Shown: positions 43,235 through 54,484 of the stretch, one piece after another
Layout of the letters: each line of letters begins with the position of its first letter
Numbering within the stretch: position 1 is the first letter of the stretch
Source: Gordonia sp. SID5947
GTDB lineage: Bacteria > Actinomycetota > Actinomycetes > Mycobacteriales > Mycobacteriaceae
Reading direction: 5' to 3'
Length of the DNA: 64,000 nt
Assembly: GCF_009862785.1 (NCBI RefSeq)
Contig: NZ_WWHU01000001.1
Coordinates: 992,001-1,056,000 of the forward strand
The notes under the pieces: generated by a model
What the model was told of the DNA's origin: nothing
Database searches by the model: none
What the model saw: the letters and a program-made list of their open reading frames with translations, nothing else
Made by a program: the position numbers and the translations under genes

Positions 43235-44026
43235 GTGAGCGAACCCACACCGACACATATGTCCTCAGACCTGACCGGCAAGTCCGCAGTGGTGACCGGA
43301 GCGAGCCGGGGAATCGGCCTCGCCATCGCCACCGAACTGGCTCGACGTGGCGCTGCAGTGGTGATCACCGGCCGCAAGCCGGAACCGCTGGAGGAGGCTG
43401 CTGAGCAGATTCGCGCGGCGGTGGCCGGAGCGACGGTCACCGCGACGCCCGGCAACACCGGTGACGAAACTCACCGTGCCGACGCGGTCGCCGCGGCCGT
43501 CGCGCAGGGCGGGATCGACATCCTCGTCAACAACACCGGGATCAACCCGATCTTCGGTCCCCTGATGGACGCGGACCTGGGAGCGTTCCGCAAAATCTTC
43601 GACACCAATGTGGTGGCCGCGCTCGGTTTCATCCAAGAGGCATATCGGGCAGGCATGCGCGACAGCGGCGGCGCGGTGGTGAACATCTCGTCGGTCGCGG
43701 GGATCCGGTCGACCGGCGTGATCGCCGCGTACGGGGCGTCGAAGGCCGCGTTGATCCGGTTGACCGCTGAACTCGCCTGGGAGCTCGGGTCGAACAACAT
43801 CCGGGTCAACGCGATCGCCCCGGCAATCGTGAAGACACGGTTCGCCAGCGACCTCATCGCGGGTGACAACGAGGCCCGCGCAGTCAAGGGCTACCCGCTG
43901 GGGCGCCTCGGGGACCCCGAGGACATCGCCCGCGCAGCAGCTTTCCTGGCCTCCGACGAGGCGGCATGGATCACCGGCGAAACACTCAACGTGGACGGTG
44001 GCCTGCTCTCCACCGGGTCGATGTGA
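43235..44026 (+). CDS. SDR-family oxidoreductase
   Basis: A 263-residue classical short-chain dehydrogenase. The cofactor motif TGASRGIG is near residues 22-29, and NNTGI replaces the usual NNAG. The catalytic serine is in NISSVAGIRS and YGASKAA carries the catalytic Tyr/Lys. The C-terminus has AIAPAIVKTRFA and GETLNVDGG. Arginine after the first strand (TGRKPEP) suggests NADP(H). The substrate is unknown. GTG 43235 is chosen from a leaderless -10; ATG 43259 is the next candidate. Confidence 0.88.
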   Translation: MSEPTPTHMSSDLTGKSAVVTGASRGIGLAIATELARRGAAVVITGRKPEPLEEAAEQIRAAVAGATVTATPGNTGDETHRADAVAAAVAQGGIDILVNNTGINPIFGPLMDADLGAFRKIFDTNVVAALGFIQEAYRAGMRDSGGAVVNISSVAGIRSTGVIAAYGASKAALIRLTAELAWELGSNNIRVNAIAPAIVKTRFASDLIAGDNEARAVKGYPLGRLGDPEDIARAAAFLASDEAAWITGETLNVDGGLLSTGSM

Positions 44027-44080
44027 GCGAGCCGGTGGTGTGCGAGCCGGCAATGAACACACCGGGATGACCGGGTCCTC

Positions 44081-45190
44081 ATGACCGATTCGGTCACGGA
44101 TGTCGTGGTGGTCGGCGCGGGACCCGCGGGTCGTGCGCTGACACATCGGCTCCTTCGGCACGGCGTGGAGGTCACTCTCGTCGATCCGCACACGGACAGA
44201 CCGTGGCTGCCCACCTACGCATGCTGGTCCGATGAGATCCCGTCATGGATTCCCGGCGAAACCGTTTCCGCTCGAGCAGATTCGGTCGAGATGCGCACAC
44301 CCGAGGCAGTCCGCGTCGAACGCGGCTACACCGTGCTCGACAACCCGGCCCTGCGCCGGGCCCTCGACATCGGGGGCGCCCGGATCGTTGCCGAGCCGGC
44401 CACCACGGTGGCCGACGATCACGTGGTCACGGAGTCGGGCACGATTCGGGCGGCGAGGATCGTCGACGCCCGCGGCACGACCGGCCGTGGACCACGGCAG
44501 ACCGCATGGGGTGTGGTGGTGCCGTATGCGCAGGCGCAACCCGTCCTGCAGGGTGCCGACGCCGTCCTGATGGACTGGAGCGCGGTGACACCCGACGACG
44601 GCCTCGACATCGCATCGTTTCTGTACGCGGTGCCACTCGACGACGAGCGGTTCCTGCTGGAGGAGACCTGCCTCGCGGGAGAACCGCCGCTGTCGATCAG
44701 ACAACTCCGTTCCCGACTCGAGCGGCGACTGGGGTCAGCGACCGTCGCGTCTGCATCGGAGACCGAATCTGTCTCCTTTGCCCTGTTCGGGGAACCGGCG
44801 CCGTGGCGGACCCGGCCTCTGCCGTTCGGCTCCCGGGGCGGTCTGCTGCATCCGGCCACGGGCTACAGCGTGGCCGACTCGTTGACCGCTGCGGAGGCGT
44901 TCGCTCAGGCGGTGGCCACCGGACGCGACCCCCGATCGGCTGTGTGGACGGCTCGGGCACGTACCGTGTACCGACTCAGATCGGTCGGTCTGCGTGCACT
45001 TCTGTCCCTCGACGCTGCGCACACCCGCCAGTTCTTCGCGACGTTCGCTGGCCTGCCTGTCGAGCGCCAGCGTGCCTATCTGTCCGGCCGCGACGATCTG
45101 GCCGGGACGCTGCAGGCGATGGCGACGCTCTTCGCCCAGAGCGACCATGCCACGCGCCTGTCCCTCATGCGTGCGCTGGCGCGCCGCTGA
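44081..45190 (+). CDS. Lycopene-cyclase-family flavoprotein
   Basis: A 369-residue FAD/NAD-binding protein. The Rossmann motif VVVGAGPAGRALTHRLLRHG is at residues 9-28, followed by VTLVDPHTDRPWLPTYACW, which resembles the CrtL/CrtY lycopene cyclase entry block. The second nucleotide-binding region is IVDARGTTG, and PFGSRGGLLHPATGYSVADSL resembles the family late motif. If correct, it forms cyclic end groups on lycopene in the membrane. No crtE, crtB or crtI lies nearby. The ATG start lacks a clear ribosome site. It starts 54 nt after the SDR gene. Confidence 0.8.
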   Translation: MTDSVTDVVVVGAGPAGRALTHRLLRHGVEVTLVDPHTDRPWLPTYACWSDEIPSWIPGETVSARADSVEMRTPEAVRVERGYTVLDNPALRRALDIGGARIVAEPATTVADDHVVTESGTIRAARIVDARGTTGRGPRQTAWGVVVPYAQAQPVLQGADAVLMDWSAVTPDDGLDIASFLYAVPLDDERFLLEETCLAGEPPLSIRQLRSRLERRLGSATVASASETESVSFALFGEPAPWRTRPLPFGSRGGLLHPATGYSVADSLTAAEAFAQAVATGRDPRSAVWTARARTVYRLRSVGLRALLSLDAAHTRQFFATFAGLPVERQRAYLSGRDDLAGTLQAMATLFAQSDHATRLSLMRALARR

Positions 45191-45195
45191 ACGTG

Positions 45196-45372
45196 TCAGC
45201 GGCGCTGCTGGCGCGTGACGGGTGCGAACGCGTCCGCCTCGTCCTCGACATGGTCGCGATTGGTGACCGGGTAGTCGGCGGAATCGTCTTCGGCGTCATC
45301 GGGTTCGACCTCGATGGACTGTTCGATCAGATCGCCGTCATCGGCGGCCGGGATCGCATCGTTGACGGTCAT
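45196..45372 (-). CDS. Small acidic protein, unknown function
   Basis: A 58-residue protein with a strongly acidic middle (EVEPDDAEDDSADYP and DHVEDEADAF) and a basic tail (TRQQRR). It is probably disordered. The ATG at 45372 is preceded by AGAGG at a good distance, which is the main reason to accept it. I recognise no family. It is convergent with the cyclase-like gene (5 nt gap) and 96 nt downstream of the DUF1992 gene. Confidence 0.55.
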   Translation of the reverse strand: MTVNDAIPAADDGDLIEQSIEVEPDDAEDDSADYPVTNRDHVEDEADAFAPVTRQQRR

Positions 45373-45468
45373 CGCGCACCTCTTTCGAAACTGGCGTTGG
45401 TCCGTACACATCCAGCCTAACAACGTCTCCGGGTCTGTCGACCGTCCTCGCCCCCCGGGTTCACCGCG

Positions 45469-45927
45469 CTACCGCGCGCGCAGTGCCCACCATTGCCGCA
45501 CGAGTTCGTCGACGTCGACGGTATGAGCCGTGATCAGCGTCGGGAGGCCGGCGCGCGAGCCCAGGTGGGCCTCGCGCACTCGGCGGTTGAAGTCTGTGAG
45601 GATCTCACGCACCGCACTCTCATCGGCGATGCTGCGCAATGATCCGGGAAAGCCCTGTGCTTCTTTGCGGAGTTGCAGCGGCATCGGCAAGAGCGCCGAC
45701 GAATCGAGGTTCTCGTCGCGGATCTTGCGTTTGACCCACCAATCGGGATCGTCGGCGTCACTGAGGTCCAGCGGCCTCCCCATGCCGGGGAGGTTGTCGA
45801 ACTCACCACGTTCGGTTGCTTCGCGGATCATCTTCTCCACCCGGGACTCGTAGCGCGGCGGCTGCCATCGCCGGACACGCCGAGATCTGCTCTCGGACGA
45901 GGGCCGATCGTCGCTCGCCTCGGACAT
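45469..45927 (-). CDS. DUF1992 / DnaJ-C28-like protein
   Basis: A 152-residue cytosolic protein of the DUF1992 family (the conserved region of DNAJC28 but without a J-domain). The signature EKMIREATERGEFDNLPGMG, then RPLDL, occupies residues about 31-55, with WWVKRKIRDENL following. The ATG at 45927 begins at MSEASDDR. A longer open frame upstream overlaps sufT and is not conserved. It lies 17 nt after sufT, so it is probably the last gene of the suf operon. The role is unknown. Confidence 0.88.
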   Translation of the reverse strand: MSEASDDRPSSESRSRRVRRWQPPRYESRVEKMIREATERGEFDNLPGMGRPLDLSDADDPDWWVKRKIRDENLDSSALLPMPLQLRKEAQGFPGSLRSIADESAVREILTDFNRRVREAHLGSRAGLPTLITAHTVDVDELVRQWWALRAR

Positions 45928-45944
45928 CAGACGGTACCGACGAA

Positions 45945-46304
45945 CTAGACCGTGAACCCCAGGGCCCGTAGCTGTTCGCGCCCGTCGTCGGTGATCTTGT
46001 CCGGGCCCCACGGCGGGATCCACACCCAGTTGATCTCCATGTCGGTACACAACCCGCTGCTCACCAGAGCGGCCCGCGACTGATCCTCGATCACATCGGT
46101 GAGCGGACAGGCCGCCGAGGTCAGCGTCATGTCGATCTTGGCGACTGCCTCCTCGGTGACCTCGATCCCGTACACGAGACCCAGGTCGACCACGTTGATG
46201 CCGAGTTCGGGATCGACGACGTCACGCATCGCCTCCTCGACGTCCTCGAGTTGAGGCAGCGACGTCGTCGGTGCCTCCGGGGCTGCGGTTGTTTCGTCAC
46301 TCAT
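45945..46304 (-). CDS. sufT: SufT-like Fe-S assembly factor (DUF59/MIP18)
   Basis: A 119-residue protein whose MIP18 domain (EEAMRDVVDPELGINVVDLG, residues about 24-43) carries the DPE motif and a cysteine in TSAACPLTDV. It helps maturation of Fe-S proteins. ATG 46304 forms a 4-nt ATGA overlap with sufU. Position matches Rv1466. Confidence 0.93.
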   Translation of the reverse strand: MSDETTAAPEAPTTSLPQLEDVEEAMRDVVDPELGINVVDLGLVYGIEVTEEAVAKIDMTLTSAACPLTDVIEDQSRAALVSSGLCTDMEINWVWIPPWGPDKITDDGREQLRALGFTV

Positions 46305-46770
46305 ACCGACTCCACTTCTGAAGGTTCATCTCTGTCGACTGTCTGGGACAACGCGTCCTTGAAGGCCATCCATCCCAACAACGCGCACTTCACGCGGGCC
46401 GGGTATTTGCTGACGCCGGCAAACGCGACACCGTCGCCGATGACATCCTCATCGCCCTCGTCCGTACCGCGCGAGGTCATCATCGCGTTGAAGGCGTCCA
46501 CGGTGGCAAGCGCATCGTCGATCCGCCGGCCGACGATCTGATCGTGCAGCACCGACGTCGACGCCTGCGAGATCGAACAGCCCTGCCCGTCGAACGAGAT
46601 GTCGTCGACCGTCGACCCGTCCACAGAGAGTGCCACCCGGAGGGTCAACTCGTCACCACAGGTCGGATTCACGTGGTGAACCTCGGCGCCGAACGGCTCG
46701 CGCAGCCCACGCCCGTGCGGGTGCTTGTAATGGTCCAGGATCACCTCCTGGTACATCTGCTCCATCCGCA

Positions 46771-46771
<1 letters not shown>
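46301..46771 (-). CDS. sufU: SufU, zinc-dependent sulfur transfer protein
   Basis: An IscU-like protein of 156 residues that accepts persulfide sulfur from SufS. The zinc/sulfur ligands are the cysteines in NPTCGDELTL (about residue 37), GQGCSISQAS (about 62) and VKCALLGW (about 129). The insertion around DEGDEDVIGDG is typical of SufU rather than IscU. Its ATG shares a base with the sufS stop (TGATG). Confidence 0.94.
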
Positions 46772-48108
<1,337 letters not shown>

Positions 48109-48882
48109 TCAGCCGGCCGCAGCCGCCGACGTGAAGCGCACGTAACCGTTCTCTTCGAGTTCGTCGGCGAGTTCGGGTCCGCCCGACTCGACGACCTGCC
48201 CGTTGACGAACACATGGACGAAGTCCGGCTGGATGTAGCGCAGGATGCGGGTGTAATGCGTGATCAGCAGGACGCCACCGTGCTCGCGCTCCTTGTAGCG
48301 GTTCACTCCCTCGCTGACGACGCGGAGGGCGTCGACGTCGAGGCCGGAGTCGGTCTCGTCGAGGATGGCGATGCGAGGCTTGAGCAGGTCGAGCTGCAGG
48401 ATCTCGTGACGCTTCTTCTCGCCGCCGGAGAACCCTTCGTTGACGCTGCGTTCACCGAACGACGGATCGATCTCCAACGCCGTCATGGCCTCCTTGGTCT
48501 CCTTGACCCAGTGGCGCAGTTTCGGCGCCTCGCCACGTACCGATGTCACGGCAGTGCGCAGGAAGTTCGACATGGAGACGCCGGGCACCTCGACCGGGTA
48601 CTGCATGGCGAGAAACAGCCCGGCGCGGGCGCGCTCGTCGACACTCATCTCGAGGACGTCTTCACCATCGAGGCTGATGGAGCCCTGGGTCACCTGATAC
48701 TTCGGGTGGCCGGCGATCGCGTACGACAGGGTGGACTTGCCGGAGCCGTTGGGGCCCATGATGGCGTGGGTCTCACCCGACGACACGGTCAGGTTCACAC
48801 CCTTGAGGATGTGGATCGGTTCGGCGTCGGTGTCGCTCTGCGCGACGTCGACGTGCAGGTCACGGATTTCCAGTGTGGTCAC
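48109..48882 (-). CDS. sufC: SufC ATPase of the SufBCD scaffold
   Basis: A 257-residue ABC-type ATPase that drives cluster assembly on SufBD. Walker A is GPNGSGKSTL near residue 42, the signature FSGGEKKRHEILQL, and Walker B AILDETDSGLDVDAL, the SufC form with DETDSGLD. The GTG at 48882 begins VTTLEIRDLHV and follows AAGGAA. The open extension upstream runs into the sufD end and is not conserved. Confidence 0.96.
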   Translation of the reverse strand: MTTLEIRDLHVDVAQSDTDAEPIHILKGVNLTVSSGETHAIMGPNGSGKSTLSYAIAGHPKYQVTQGSISLDGEDVLEMSVDERARAGLFLAMQYPVEVPGVSMSNFLRTAVTSVRGEAPKLRHWVKETKEAMTALEIDPSFGERSVNEGFSGGEKKRHEILQLDLLKPRIAILDETDSGLDVDALRVVSEGVNRYKEREHGGVLLITHYTRILRYIQPDFVHVFVNGQVVESGGPELADELEENGYVRFTSAAAAG

Positions 48883-48934
48883 GGTAGTTTGTGTTCCTTG
48901 ATGCTCGTGGATGTGGCTGTGCTCGTGAGCCGGC

Positions 48935-50155
48935 TCAGGCGCCGGCGATCTCGAGCTCGTGTTCGATGGCGGTCTCGAGCCGTTCACGGATGTCGGGCAC
49001 GGAGATCTTCGCGATGATCTCGCGGAAGAACCCACGGATGACCAGACGGCGTGCCTGATCTTCCGGGATGCCGCGGGCCTGGAGGTAGAACAGCTGCTCG
49101 TCGTCGAACCGTCCGGTCGCGCTGGCGTGGCCTGCGCCGACGATCTCGCCGGTCTCGATCTCCAGGTTCGGCACCGAGTCGGCACGCGCGTTGTCGGTGA
49201 GGACGAGATTGCGGTTGAGCTCGAACGTGTCGGTCCCCTCGGCCTCCGGACGGATCAGCACGTCGCCGATCCAGACCGTGTGGGCTTCTCGGGTCCGGTC
49301 ACCGCTCAGGTCTCCCTGCAGCGCGCCCTTGTAGACCACATTCGAGCGGCAGTGCGGCTGGCTGTGGTCGACCAGCAGGCGCTGCTCGAGATGCTGGCCC
49401 GCGTCGGCGAAATACAGGCCCCACAACTCGACGTCTCCGCCAGGCGCGTCGTAGTGCACGACCGGAGACAGCCGAACGAGGTTGCCGCCGAGGCTGATCG
49501 CGAAGTGCCGAACCACGGCGTCACGCCCGACCCGCACGTGATGCGCGGCCACATGGACCGCATCATCCGCCCAGTCGTGCACGTTCACCACGGTCAGTGC
49601 CGCGCTGTCGCCGACAACGAACTCGATGTTCTCGGCGTAGGTGCCACTGCCCTTCTGGTCGAGCACGACCACGGCACGCGAGAACGCCTCGAGACGGATC
49701 TGGAGGTGCCCGAAGGCGACCTCCCCCTCTCCCGGGCCGGTGACCTCGACGACGACCGGCTCGGTCAGCTCGACCTCACGGCCGACGGTCACCACGGTGG
49801 CGTCGGTGAAGGACGAGAATGCCTGGGCGGCCACCCGGTCGAACGGGACACCACCATCGCCGAGACGTTTGTCGTCGCGACCGACGGTTTCCACCGTCAC
49901 GCCGTCTGTGGCGCCGGAGATCTCGAACACCGGATCCGCGGTGCGCTGCGCGGAACCGTCGTGCAGTCCACGCAGTCGGCGGAACGGGGTGAACCGCCAC
50001 ACCTCCTCACGGGGACTGGGTACCTCGAAAGCCGCGACGTCGAAGGAGGTGAACATCTCCCCCTTGTTCACGGGGGCGATGTTAACGGGGGCCGCTTCGC
50101 CGCGGTCGGCGGCGCCCGCCGGAGTCGTCGACGTGGGCAATGTGGGATCTGCCAT
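48935..50155 (-). CDS. sufD: SufD scaffold subunit
   Basis: A 406-residue right-handed beta-helix protein that pairs with SufB in the Fe-S scaffold. FTPFRRL is near residue 56. The core contains GTYAENIEFVVGDSA, HYDAPGGDVELWGLYF and SNVVYKGALQGDLS, and the C-terminal helix LFYLQARGIPEDQARRLVIRGFF is shared with SufB. The ATG shares a base with the sufB stop. Confidence 0.95.
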   Translation of the reverse strand: MADPTLPTSTTPAGAADRGEAAPVNIAPVNKGEMFTSFDVAAFEVPSPREEVWRFTPFRRLRGLHDGSAQRTADPVFEISGATDGVTVETVGRDDKRLGDGGVPFDRVAAQAFSSFTDATVVTVGREVELTEPVVVEVTGPGEGEVAFGHLQIRLEAFSRAVVVLDQKGSGTYAENIEFVVGDSAALTVVNVHDWADDAVHVAAHHVRVGRDAVVRHFAISLGGNLVRLSPVVHYDAPGGDVELWGLYFADAGQHLEQRLLVDHSQPHCRSNVVYKGALQGDLSGDRTREAHTVWIGDVLIRPEAEGTDTFELNRNLVLTDNARADSVPNLEIETGEIVGAGHASATGRFDDEQLFYLQARGIPEDQARRLVIRGFFREIIAKISVPDIRERLETAIEHELEIAGA

Positions 50156-51618
50156 CAGCCGACGGCTCCTTCCATCTGCAGTTCGATGAGGCGGTTGAGT
50201 TCGAGCGCGTACTCCATGGGGAGTTCCTTGGCGATCGGCTCGACGAAGCCGCGCACCACCATGGCCATCGCCTCGTCTTCGGTCAGACCGCGGCTCATCA
50301 GATAGAAGAGCTGGTCGTCGCTGACCTTCGACACGGTGGCCTCGTGACCCATCGTCACGTCGTCCTCACGGATGTCGACGTAGGGGTAGGTGTCGCTGCG
50401 CGAGATCGTGTCGACCAGTAGCGCATCACATTTCACCGTCGAGCGGCTGCCATGTGCACCGTTGTTGACCTTGATCAACCCGCGGTACGACGCTCTACCG
50501 CCGCCACGCGCCACCGACTTGGAGACGATGTTGCTCGAGGTGTTGGGCGCGAGGTGCACCATCTTGGAACCGGTGTCCTGGTGCTGGCCGGGACCCGCGA
50601 ACGCCACCGAGAGGACCTCGCCCTTGGCGTGTTCTCCGGTCAGCCAGACCGCCGGGTACTTCATCGTGACCTTGGACCCGATGTTGCCGTCGACCCATTC
50701 CATGGTCGCACCGGCCTCTGCCTTGGCGCGCTTGGTGACCAGGTTGTAGACGTTGTTCGACCAGTTCTGGATGGTCGTGTAGCGGCAGCGGCCACCCTTC
50801 TTGACGATGATCTCCACGACGGCGGAGTGCAGCGAGTCGGTCTTGTAGATCGGCGCTGTACAACCCTCGACGTAGTGCACGTAGGCACCCTCGTCGACGA
50901 TGATCAGCGTGCGCTCGAACTGGCCCATGTTCTCGGTGTTGATCCGGAAGTAGGCCTGCAGCGGGATGTCGACGTGGACACCCGGCGGCACGTAGATGAA
51001 CGAACCACCCGACCACACCGCGGTGTTCAGCGCGGAGAACTTGTTGTCACCCGCGGGGATGACCGAACCGAAGTACTCACGGAAGATCTCCGGGTGCTCC
51101 TTGAGAGCGGTGTCGGTGTCGAGGAAGAGCACGCCCTGCTTCTCGAGATCCTCACGGATCGAGTGGTAGACGACCTCGGACTCGTACTGTGCGGCGACAC
51201 CGGACACCAGCCGCTGCTTCTCCGCCTCCGGGATGCCCAGCTTGTCGTAGGTGTTCTTGATGTCCTCGGGCAGATCATCCCAGGTGGCGGCCTGCTTCTC
51301 GCTCGAACGGACGAAGTACTTGATGTTGTCGAAGTCGATCCCGTCGAGGTCGCCGCCCCAATGCGGCATCGGCTTGCGGTCGAAGATCCGCAATGCCTTG
51401 AGCCGCTGCTCGAGCATCCACTCGGGCTCGCTCTTCTTGTCCGAGATGTCGGTGACGACCGCCTCGGAGATACCGCGCTGGGCGCTGGCGCCCGCCTCGT
51501 CGGAGTCGGCCCAGCCGTATCCGTAATTGCCCAGGGACGCGATCGTCTGCTCCTGGGTGAGGGGCGAGGGCTTGGCGGGTGTACCGGTGTCGGTCGCGGT
51601 TGGTTCGGTGACTGTCAT
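50155..51618 (-). CDS. sufB: SufB scaffold subunit
   Basis: The main Fe-S scaffold protein (487 aa). It has GWADSDEAG near residue 36, [20 protein letters not shown], the cysteine in [16 protein letters not shown], the tract GTGKCRYTT-like [15 protein letters not shown] and the C-terminal [24 protein letters not shown] before ATG 51618 sets the start. There is no intein, unlike M. tuberculosis SufB. The ATG overlaps the sufR stop by 4 nt (ATGA). A much longer open frame extends upstream through sufR and is spurious. Confidence 0.96.
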   Translation of the reverse strand: MTVTEPTATDTGTPAKPSPLTQEQTIASLGNYGYGWADSDEAGASAQRGISEAVVTDISDKKSEPEWMLEQRLKALRIFDRKPMPHWGGDLDGIDFDNIKYFVRSSEKQAATWDDLPEDIKNTYDKLGIPEAEKQRLVSGVAAQYESEVVYHSIREDLEKQGVLFLDTDTALKEHPEIFREYFGSVIPAGDNKFSALNTAVWSGGSFIYVPPGVHVDIPLQAYFRINTENMGQFERTLIIVDEGAYVHYVEGCTAPIYKTDSLHSAVVEIIVKKGGRCRYTTIQNWSNNVYNLVTKRAKAEAGATMEWVDGNIGSKVTMKYPAVWLTGEHAKGEVLSVAFAGPGQHQDTGSKMVHLAPNTSSNIVSKSVARGGGRASYRGLIKVNNGAHGSRSTVKCDALLVDTISRSDTYPYVDIREDDVTMGHEATVSKVSDDQLFYLMSRGLTEDEAMAMVVRGFVEPIAKELPMEYALELNRLIELQMEGAVG

Positions 51619-52424
51619 CGCGAAGCCTTTCGACTCGTCTTCATCGGGTGAGCAGATGCCGGCTGTGCATCGCTCGCTGTCGTCTGAACGGTGGTCCCGG
51701 ACTGGGCCGTGACCCCTTCCGGAGGAGGGTGCAGTGGAACATGGGTGGTGCAGGCACAATCGCCGTTCGCGATCGTCGCGAGCCGCTGCACATGCGTGCC
51801 GAGCAGTTCGGTGAAGACCGCGGTCTCGGCCTCGCACAGCTCCGGGAACTCCGTGGCCACATGGGCGACCGGACAATGATGCTGGCAGATCTGCATCCCG
51901 GTGCCGACCTCGCGGGTGTTGGCCGCGAATCCGGCGCTGGTCAGCGCGTCGGCGATGTCGTTGACGGTGGTGGCGACCGAGCCGGACTCGCCCGCGGGCA
52001 CCACGTTCGCGACGATCTCCTCGACCCGGTCCCGGGCGAACGCCTCGACCGCGGACTCGCCGCCGACGGCCCGCAGTCGGCGCATCGCTGCACCGGCCAG
52101 ATCGTCGTATGCGTGACGCAGCTTGCCCCGGCCGGTCGCAGTGAGCTGGAACCACTTGGCGGGACGCCCACGGCCACGTCGTCCGAATCCCGACGACGAG
52201 GTCTCCACGTCGCCCACCTCGGCGAGGGCGTCGAGGTGGCGACGGACGCCGGCGGCACTGATGCCGAGTCGATCGGCGATCTCGCTCGCGGTCAGCGGAC
52301 CGTCTTCGACCAGCAGCGAGATCACGGCAGCGCGTGTCTGTCCATCGTGATGGCCGACATTCGTGGTTGCCCCATCCGAGGGGCTGGCAGGCGCGCCCTT
52401 GGGCAGCGCTGTATCGCTCCTCAT
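51615..52424 (-). CDS. sufR: SufR, Fe-S-dependent repressor of the suf operon
   Basis: A 269-residue ArsR/DeoR-like winged-helix regulator. The DNA-binding domain is at residues about 28-85 ([21 protein letters not shown], recognition region split across this stretch). The cluster-ligand region [18 protein letters not shown], near residues 180-197, has three cysteines as in mycobacterial SufR. The C-terminus has a cysteine pair in GDCACTTH. Start ATG 52424; a GTG at 52433 falls within the operator. It is the first gene of the suf operon and probably represses it autogenously. Confidence 0.92.
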   Translation of the reverse strand: MRSDTALPKGAPASPSDGATTNVGHHDGQTRAAVISLLVEDGPLTASEIADRLGISAAGVRRHLDALAEVGDVETSSSGFGRRGRGRPAKWFQLTATGRGKLRHAYDDLAGAAMRRLRAVGGESAVEAFARDRVEEIVANVVPAGESGSVATTVNDIADALTSAGFAANTREVGTGMQICQHHCPVAHVATEFPELCEAETAVFTELLGTHVQRLATIANGDCACTTHVPLHPPPEGVTAQSGTTVQTTASDAQPASAHPMKTSRKASR

Positions 52425-52429
52425 GGTTT

Positions 52430-52444
52430 TCACAACACAAGTGT
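52430..52444 (-). promoter_or_regulatory. SufR operator before sufR
   Basis: On the minus strand the site reads ACACT-TGTGT-TGTGA, exactly the ACACT-N5-TGTGA palindrome that I recall being reported for M. tuberculosis SufR. It ends 5 nt before the sufR ATG at 52424. A weak promoter (TTGCTG, 16 nt, TACGAC) lies just upstream, so the operator covers the expected transcript start and the leader would be very short. Confidence 0.75.
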
Positions 52445-52538
52445 GTCGTAATTGCTTCCCGCATGCCAGCAAGGCTGCCCTTACCGGGCCGCAGCGGCGA
52501 CTCACGTGTGGCGTGGCAGCCCAGCGCCGGCGGGGCAC

Positions 52539-52551
52539 TAGAGTCGTCGGC
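52539..52551 (+). promoter_or_regulatory. Leaderless promoter of mptB
   Basis: TAGAGT (52539-52544) fits TANNNT and is followed by 7 nt and the GTG at 52552. No ribosome site is visible. Confidence 0.5.
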
Positions 52552-54420
52552 GTGCCAGAAACCACAGTGCCGCGGAGTCGGGGCCGCGCGCTGCCGCGAT
52601 GGGCTCGCTCTCCGGCGCAAGCCCTGCGTCGGAGCGGCGATTATCTGGGGCTGAGCCGGAGCCGGTCCACGACCACCGCGACCGACGCCGACGATGCCAT
52701 CGACCGTCGCGGCGATTATGGCAAGGCCGTCGCACGTCTTCACGACGACGAGCGTGAGGTCGGTCCCCTCAACGCGGCCGAGAACAGACGCCTCGGGCGG
52801 ATCAAGCTGTTCGGTGCGACCGGCTCGGTCCTCCTGCTCATCGGCTCACTCGGCACGGGTGCCGTCCCCGTGCTGCAGAACCCGGTGGCCGGCATGCGGG
52901 TGCTGTCCCTCCCCTCGCGGATGTGGAGTACCGCACTCACCCTGTCCATCGGCGGCACCATCATGCTTGTCGTCGCCTGGTTGTTGATCGGCCGTTTCGC
53001 CGTCGGACGGTTCAGCGTCGAGGTTCGCCACGGCCGCAGCCCGGAACGGCGGATGACCCGCCAGCAGGCCGACCGCACCCTCATGCTGTGGATCGCGCCG
53101 ATCGTCGTCGCGCCGCCACTGCTGTCGAAGGACATCTACTCCTATCTCGCCCAGAGCGCCATCGCTTTCCGGGGGATGGATCCGTACGTGGTCAGTCCGG
53201 TCCGCGGACTCGGAGTCGATCACGTGCTGACCCGGTCGGTGCCCAATCTCTGGCGGGACACCCCCGCTCCCTACGGTCCGCTGTTCCTGTGGATCGGAAA
53301 GGGCATCACCGCCGTCACCGGCGACAACATCACCGCGGCCATCTTCTTGCACCGGCTGGTGGCACTGGTCGGCATCGGCCTGATCGTCTGGGCGCTGCCG
53401 CGCCTGGCCCGTCGCTGCGGGGTGTCGTCGGTGGCCGCGCTCTGGCTGGGCGCGATGAATCCGCTGCTGATCCTGCATCTGGTGGGCGGCATACACAACG
53501 AGGCCCTGATGCTCGGCATGATGCTGGTCGGCCTCGAGCTCTGTTTCCGTGCGATCTATGGCGGGGATCGGCTGCGCAGATCATCCTCCTGGTGGCCGAG
53601 TGCCGCCGGCTGGACACTCATCGCCGGTGCCGCGGTGATCTCGGCGTCGGCGATGGTCAAGGTGACGTCGCTGCTGGCGCTCGGTTTCGTCGGGATCGCA
53701 CTTGCCCAACGCTGGGGTGCCATCCTCCCCGCCTTACGCAACGCACCCATCGACCAGTGGTGGGAACGATCGCGCCGGAGCATCGCGGCGCTCGCTGCCT
53801 CCGCCACGTTCTATGCGGGCGTGCTGATCGTCGTCATGGTGGGGATCTGTGTCGGCACGGGTCTCGGTTTCGGCTGGACCAGCACACTGTCCACCGGCGA
53901 CGTGGTGCGGTCGTGGATGTCGATGCCGACGCTGCTGTCGGTGACGACGGGGCGCATCGGGCTGGCCTTGGGTCTCGGGGATCAGACCCAGGCGATCCTC
54001 GAGGTGGGACGGCCGCTCGGTCAGCTCGTGGCCGCGGTCTTCATCGTGCGATGGATGCTGGCATGCCTCGGCGGGCGGCTGCATCCGCTCGGGGCCCTGG
54101 GTGTGTCAATGGCCACAGTCGTCGTCTTCTTTCCGTTCGTCCAGGCCTGGTATCTCTTGTGGGCGGTGATCCCGCTGGCGGCCTGGGCGACCCGCCCGTG
54201 GTTCCGCCTGACCACCATCGCGGTCTCGGCGATCATCGCGATCGTGGTGATGCCGACGAGCTCCAACACCAGCGGAGTCGTACTGGCCCAAGGACTCCTG
54301 GCCGGGGTGATCATGGTCGCGGTGATGACCGCATTGTTCTTCGAGGACCTACCCGTGCACCGGTGGTGGCGGGGTCGCCGGGGACGTGAACCGGTCCGCG
54401 AGGACGCCGACGCGGGCTGA
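52552..54420 (+). CDS. mptB: MptB-type alpha-1,6-mannosyltransferase (GT-C)
   Basis: A polytopic polyprenyl-phosphomannose-dependent mannosyltransferase that builds the mannan core of lipomannan/lipoarabinomannan outside the membrane (622 aa). After a polar N-terminus (residues 1-88) come roughly a dozen membrane segments. The GT-C loop with acidic residues is [21 protein letters not shown] near residues 198-218, followed by [26 protein letters not shown] lies in a later helix. It is divergent from sufR, as in Rv1459c-Rv1460. The GTG start is supported by a leaderless -10. Confidence 0.9.
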   Translation: MPETTVPRSRGRALPRWARSPAQALRRSGDYLGLSRSRSTTTATDADDAIDRRGDYGKAVARLHDDEREVGPLNAAENRRLGRIKLFGATGSVLLLIGSLGTGAVPVLQNPVAGMRVLSLPSRMWSTALTLSIGGTIMLVVAWLLIGRFAVGRFSVEVRHGRSPERRMTRQQADRTLMLWIAPIVVAPPLLSKDIYSYLAQSAIAFRGMDPYVVSPVRGLGVDHVLTRSVPNLWRDTPAPYGPLFLWIGKGITAVTGDNITAAIFLHRLVALVGIGLIVWALPRLARRCGVSSVAALWLGAMNPLLILHLVGGIHNEALMLGMMLVGLELCFRAIYGGDRLRRSSSWWPSAAGWTLIAGAAVISASAMVKVTSLLALGFVGIALAQRWGAILPALRNAPIDQWWERSRRSIAALAASATFYAGVLIVVMVGICVGTGLGFGWTSTLSTGDVVRSWMSMPTLLSVTTGRIGLALGLGDQTQAILEVGRPLGQLVAAVFIVRWMLACLGGRLHPLGALGVSMATVVVFFPFVQAWYLLWAVIPLAAWATRPWFRLTTIAVSAIIAIVVMPTSSNTSGVVLAQGLLAGVIMVAVMTALFFEDLPVHRWWRGRRGREPVREDADAG

Positions 54421-54473
54421 GGAGACAACGGACGTGGCACTTCGGCGTTTTTGGGACGACGACGCCGAACGAA

Positions 54474-54484
54474 TAGTCTGGCCC
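54474..54484 (+). promoter_or_regulatory. Possible leaderless promoter before a short leader ORF
   Basis: TAGTCT (54474-54479) fits TANNNT and its expected transcript start coincides with the ATG at 54485. An inverted repeat TTCGGCG/CGCCGAA (54441-54447, 54463-54469) lies just upstream. Confidence 0.35.

Noticed and set aside
51619..52743. Long N-terminal extension of sufB
   Set aside because: It runs through sufR in another frame. The ATG at 51618 has a ribosome site and the conserved N-terminus.
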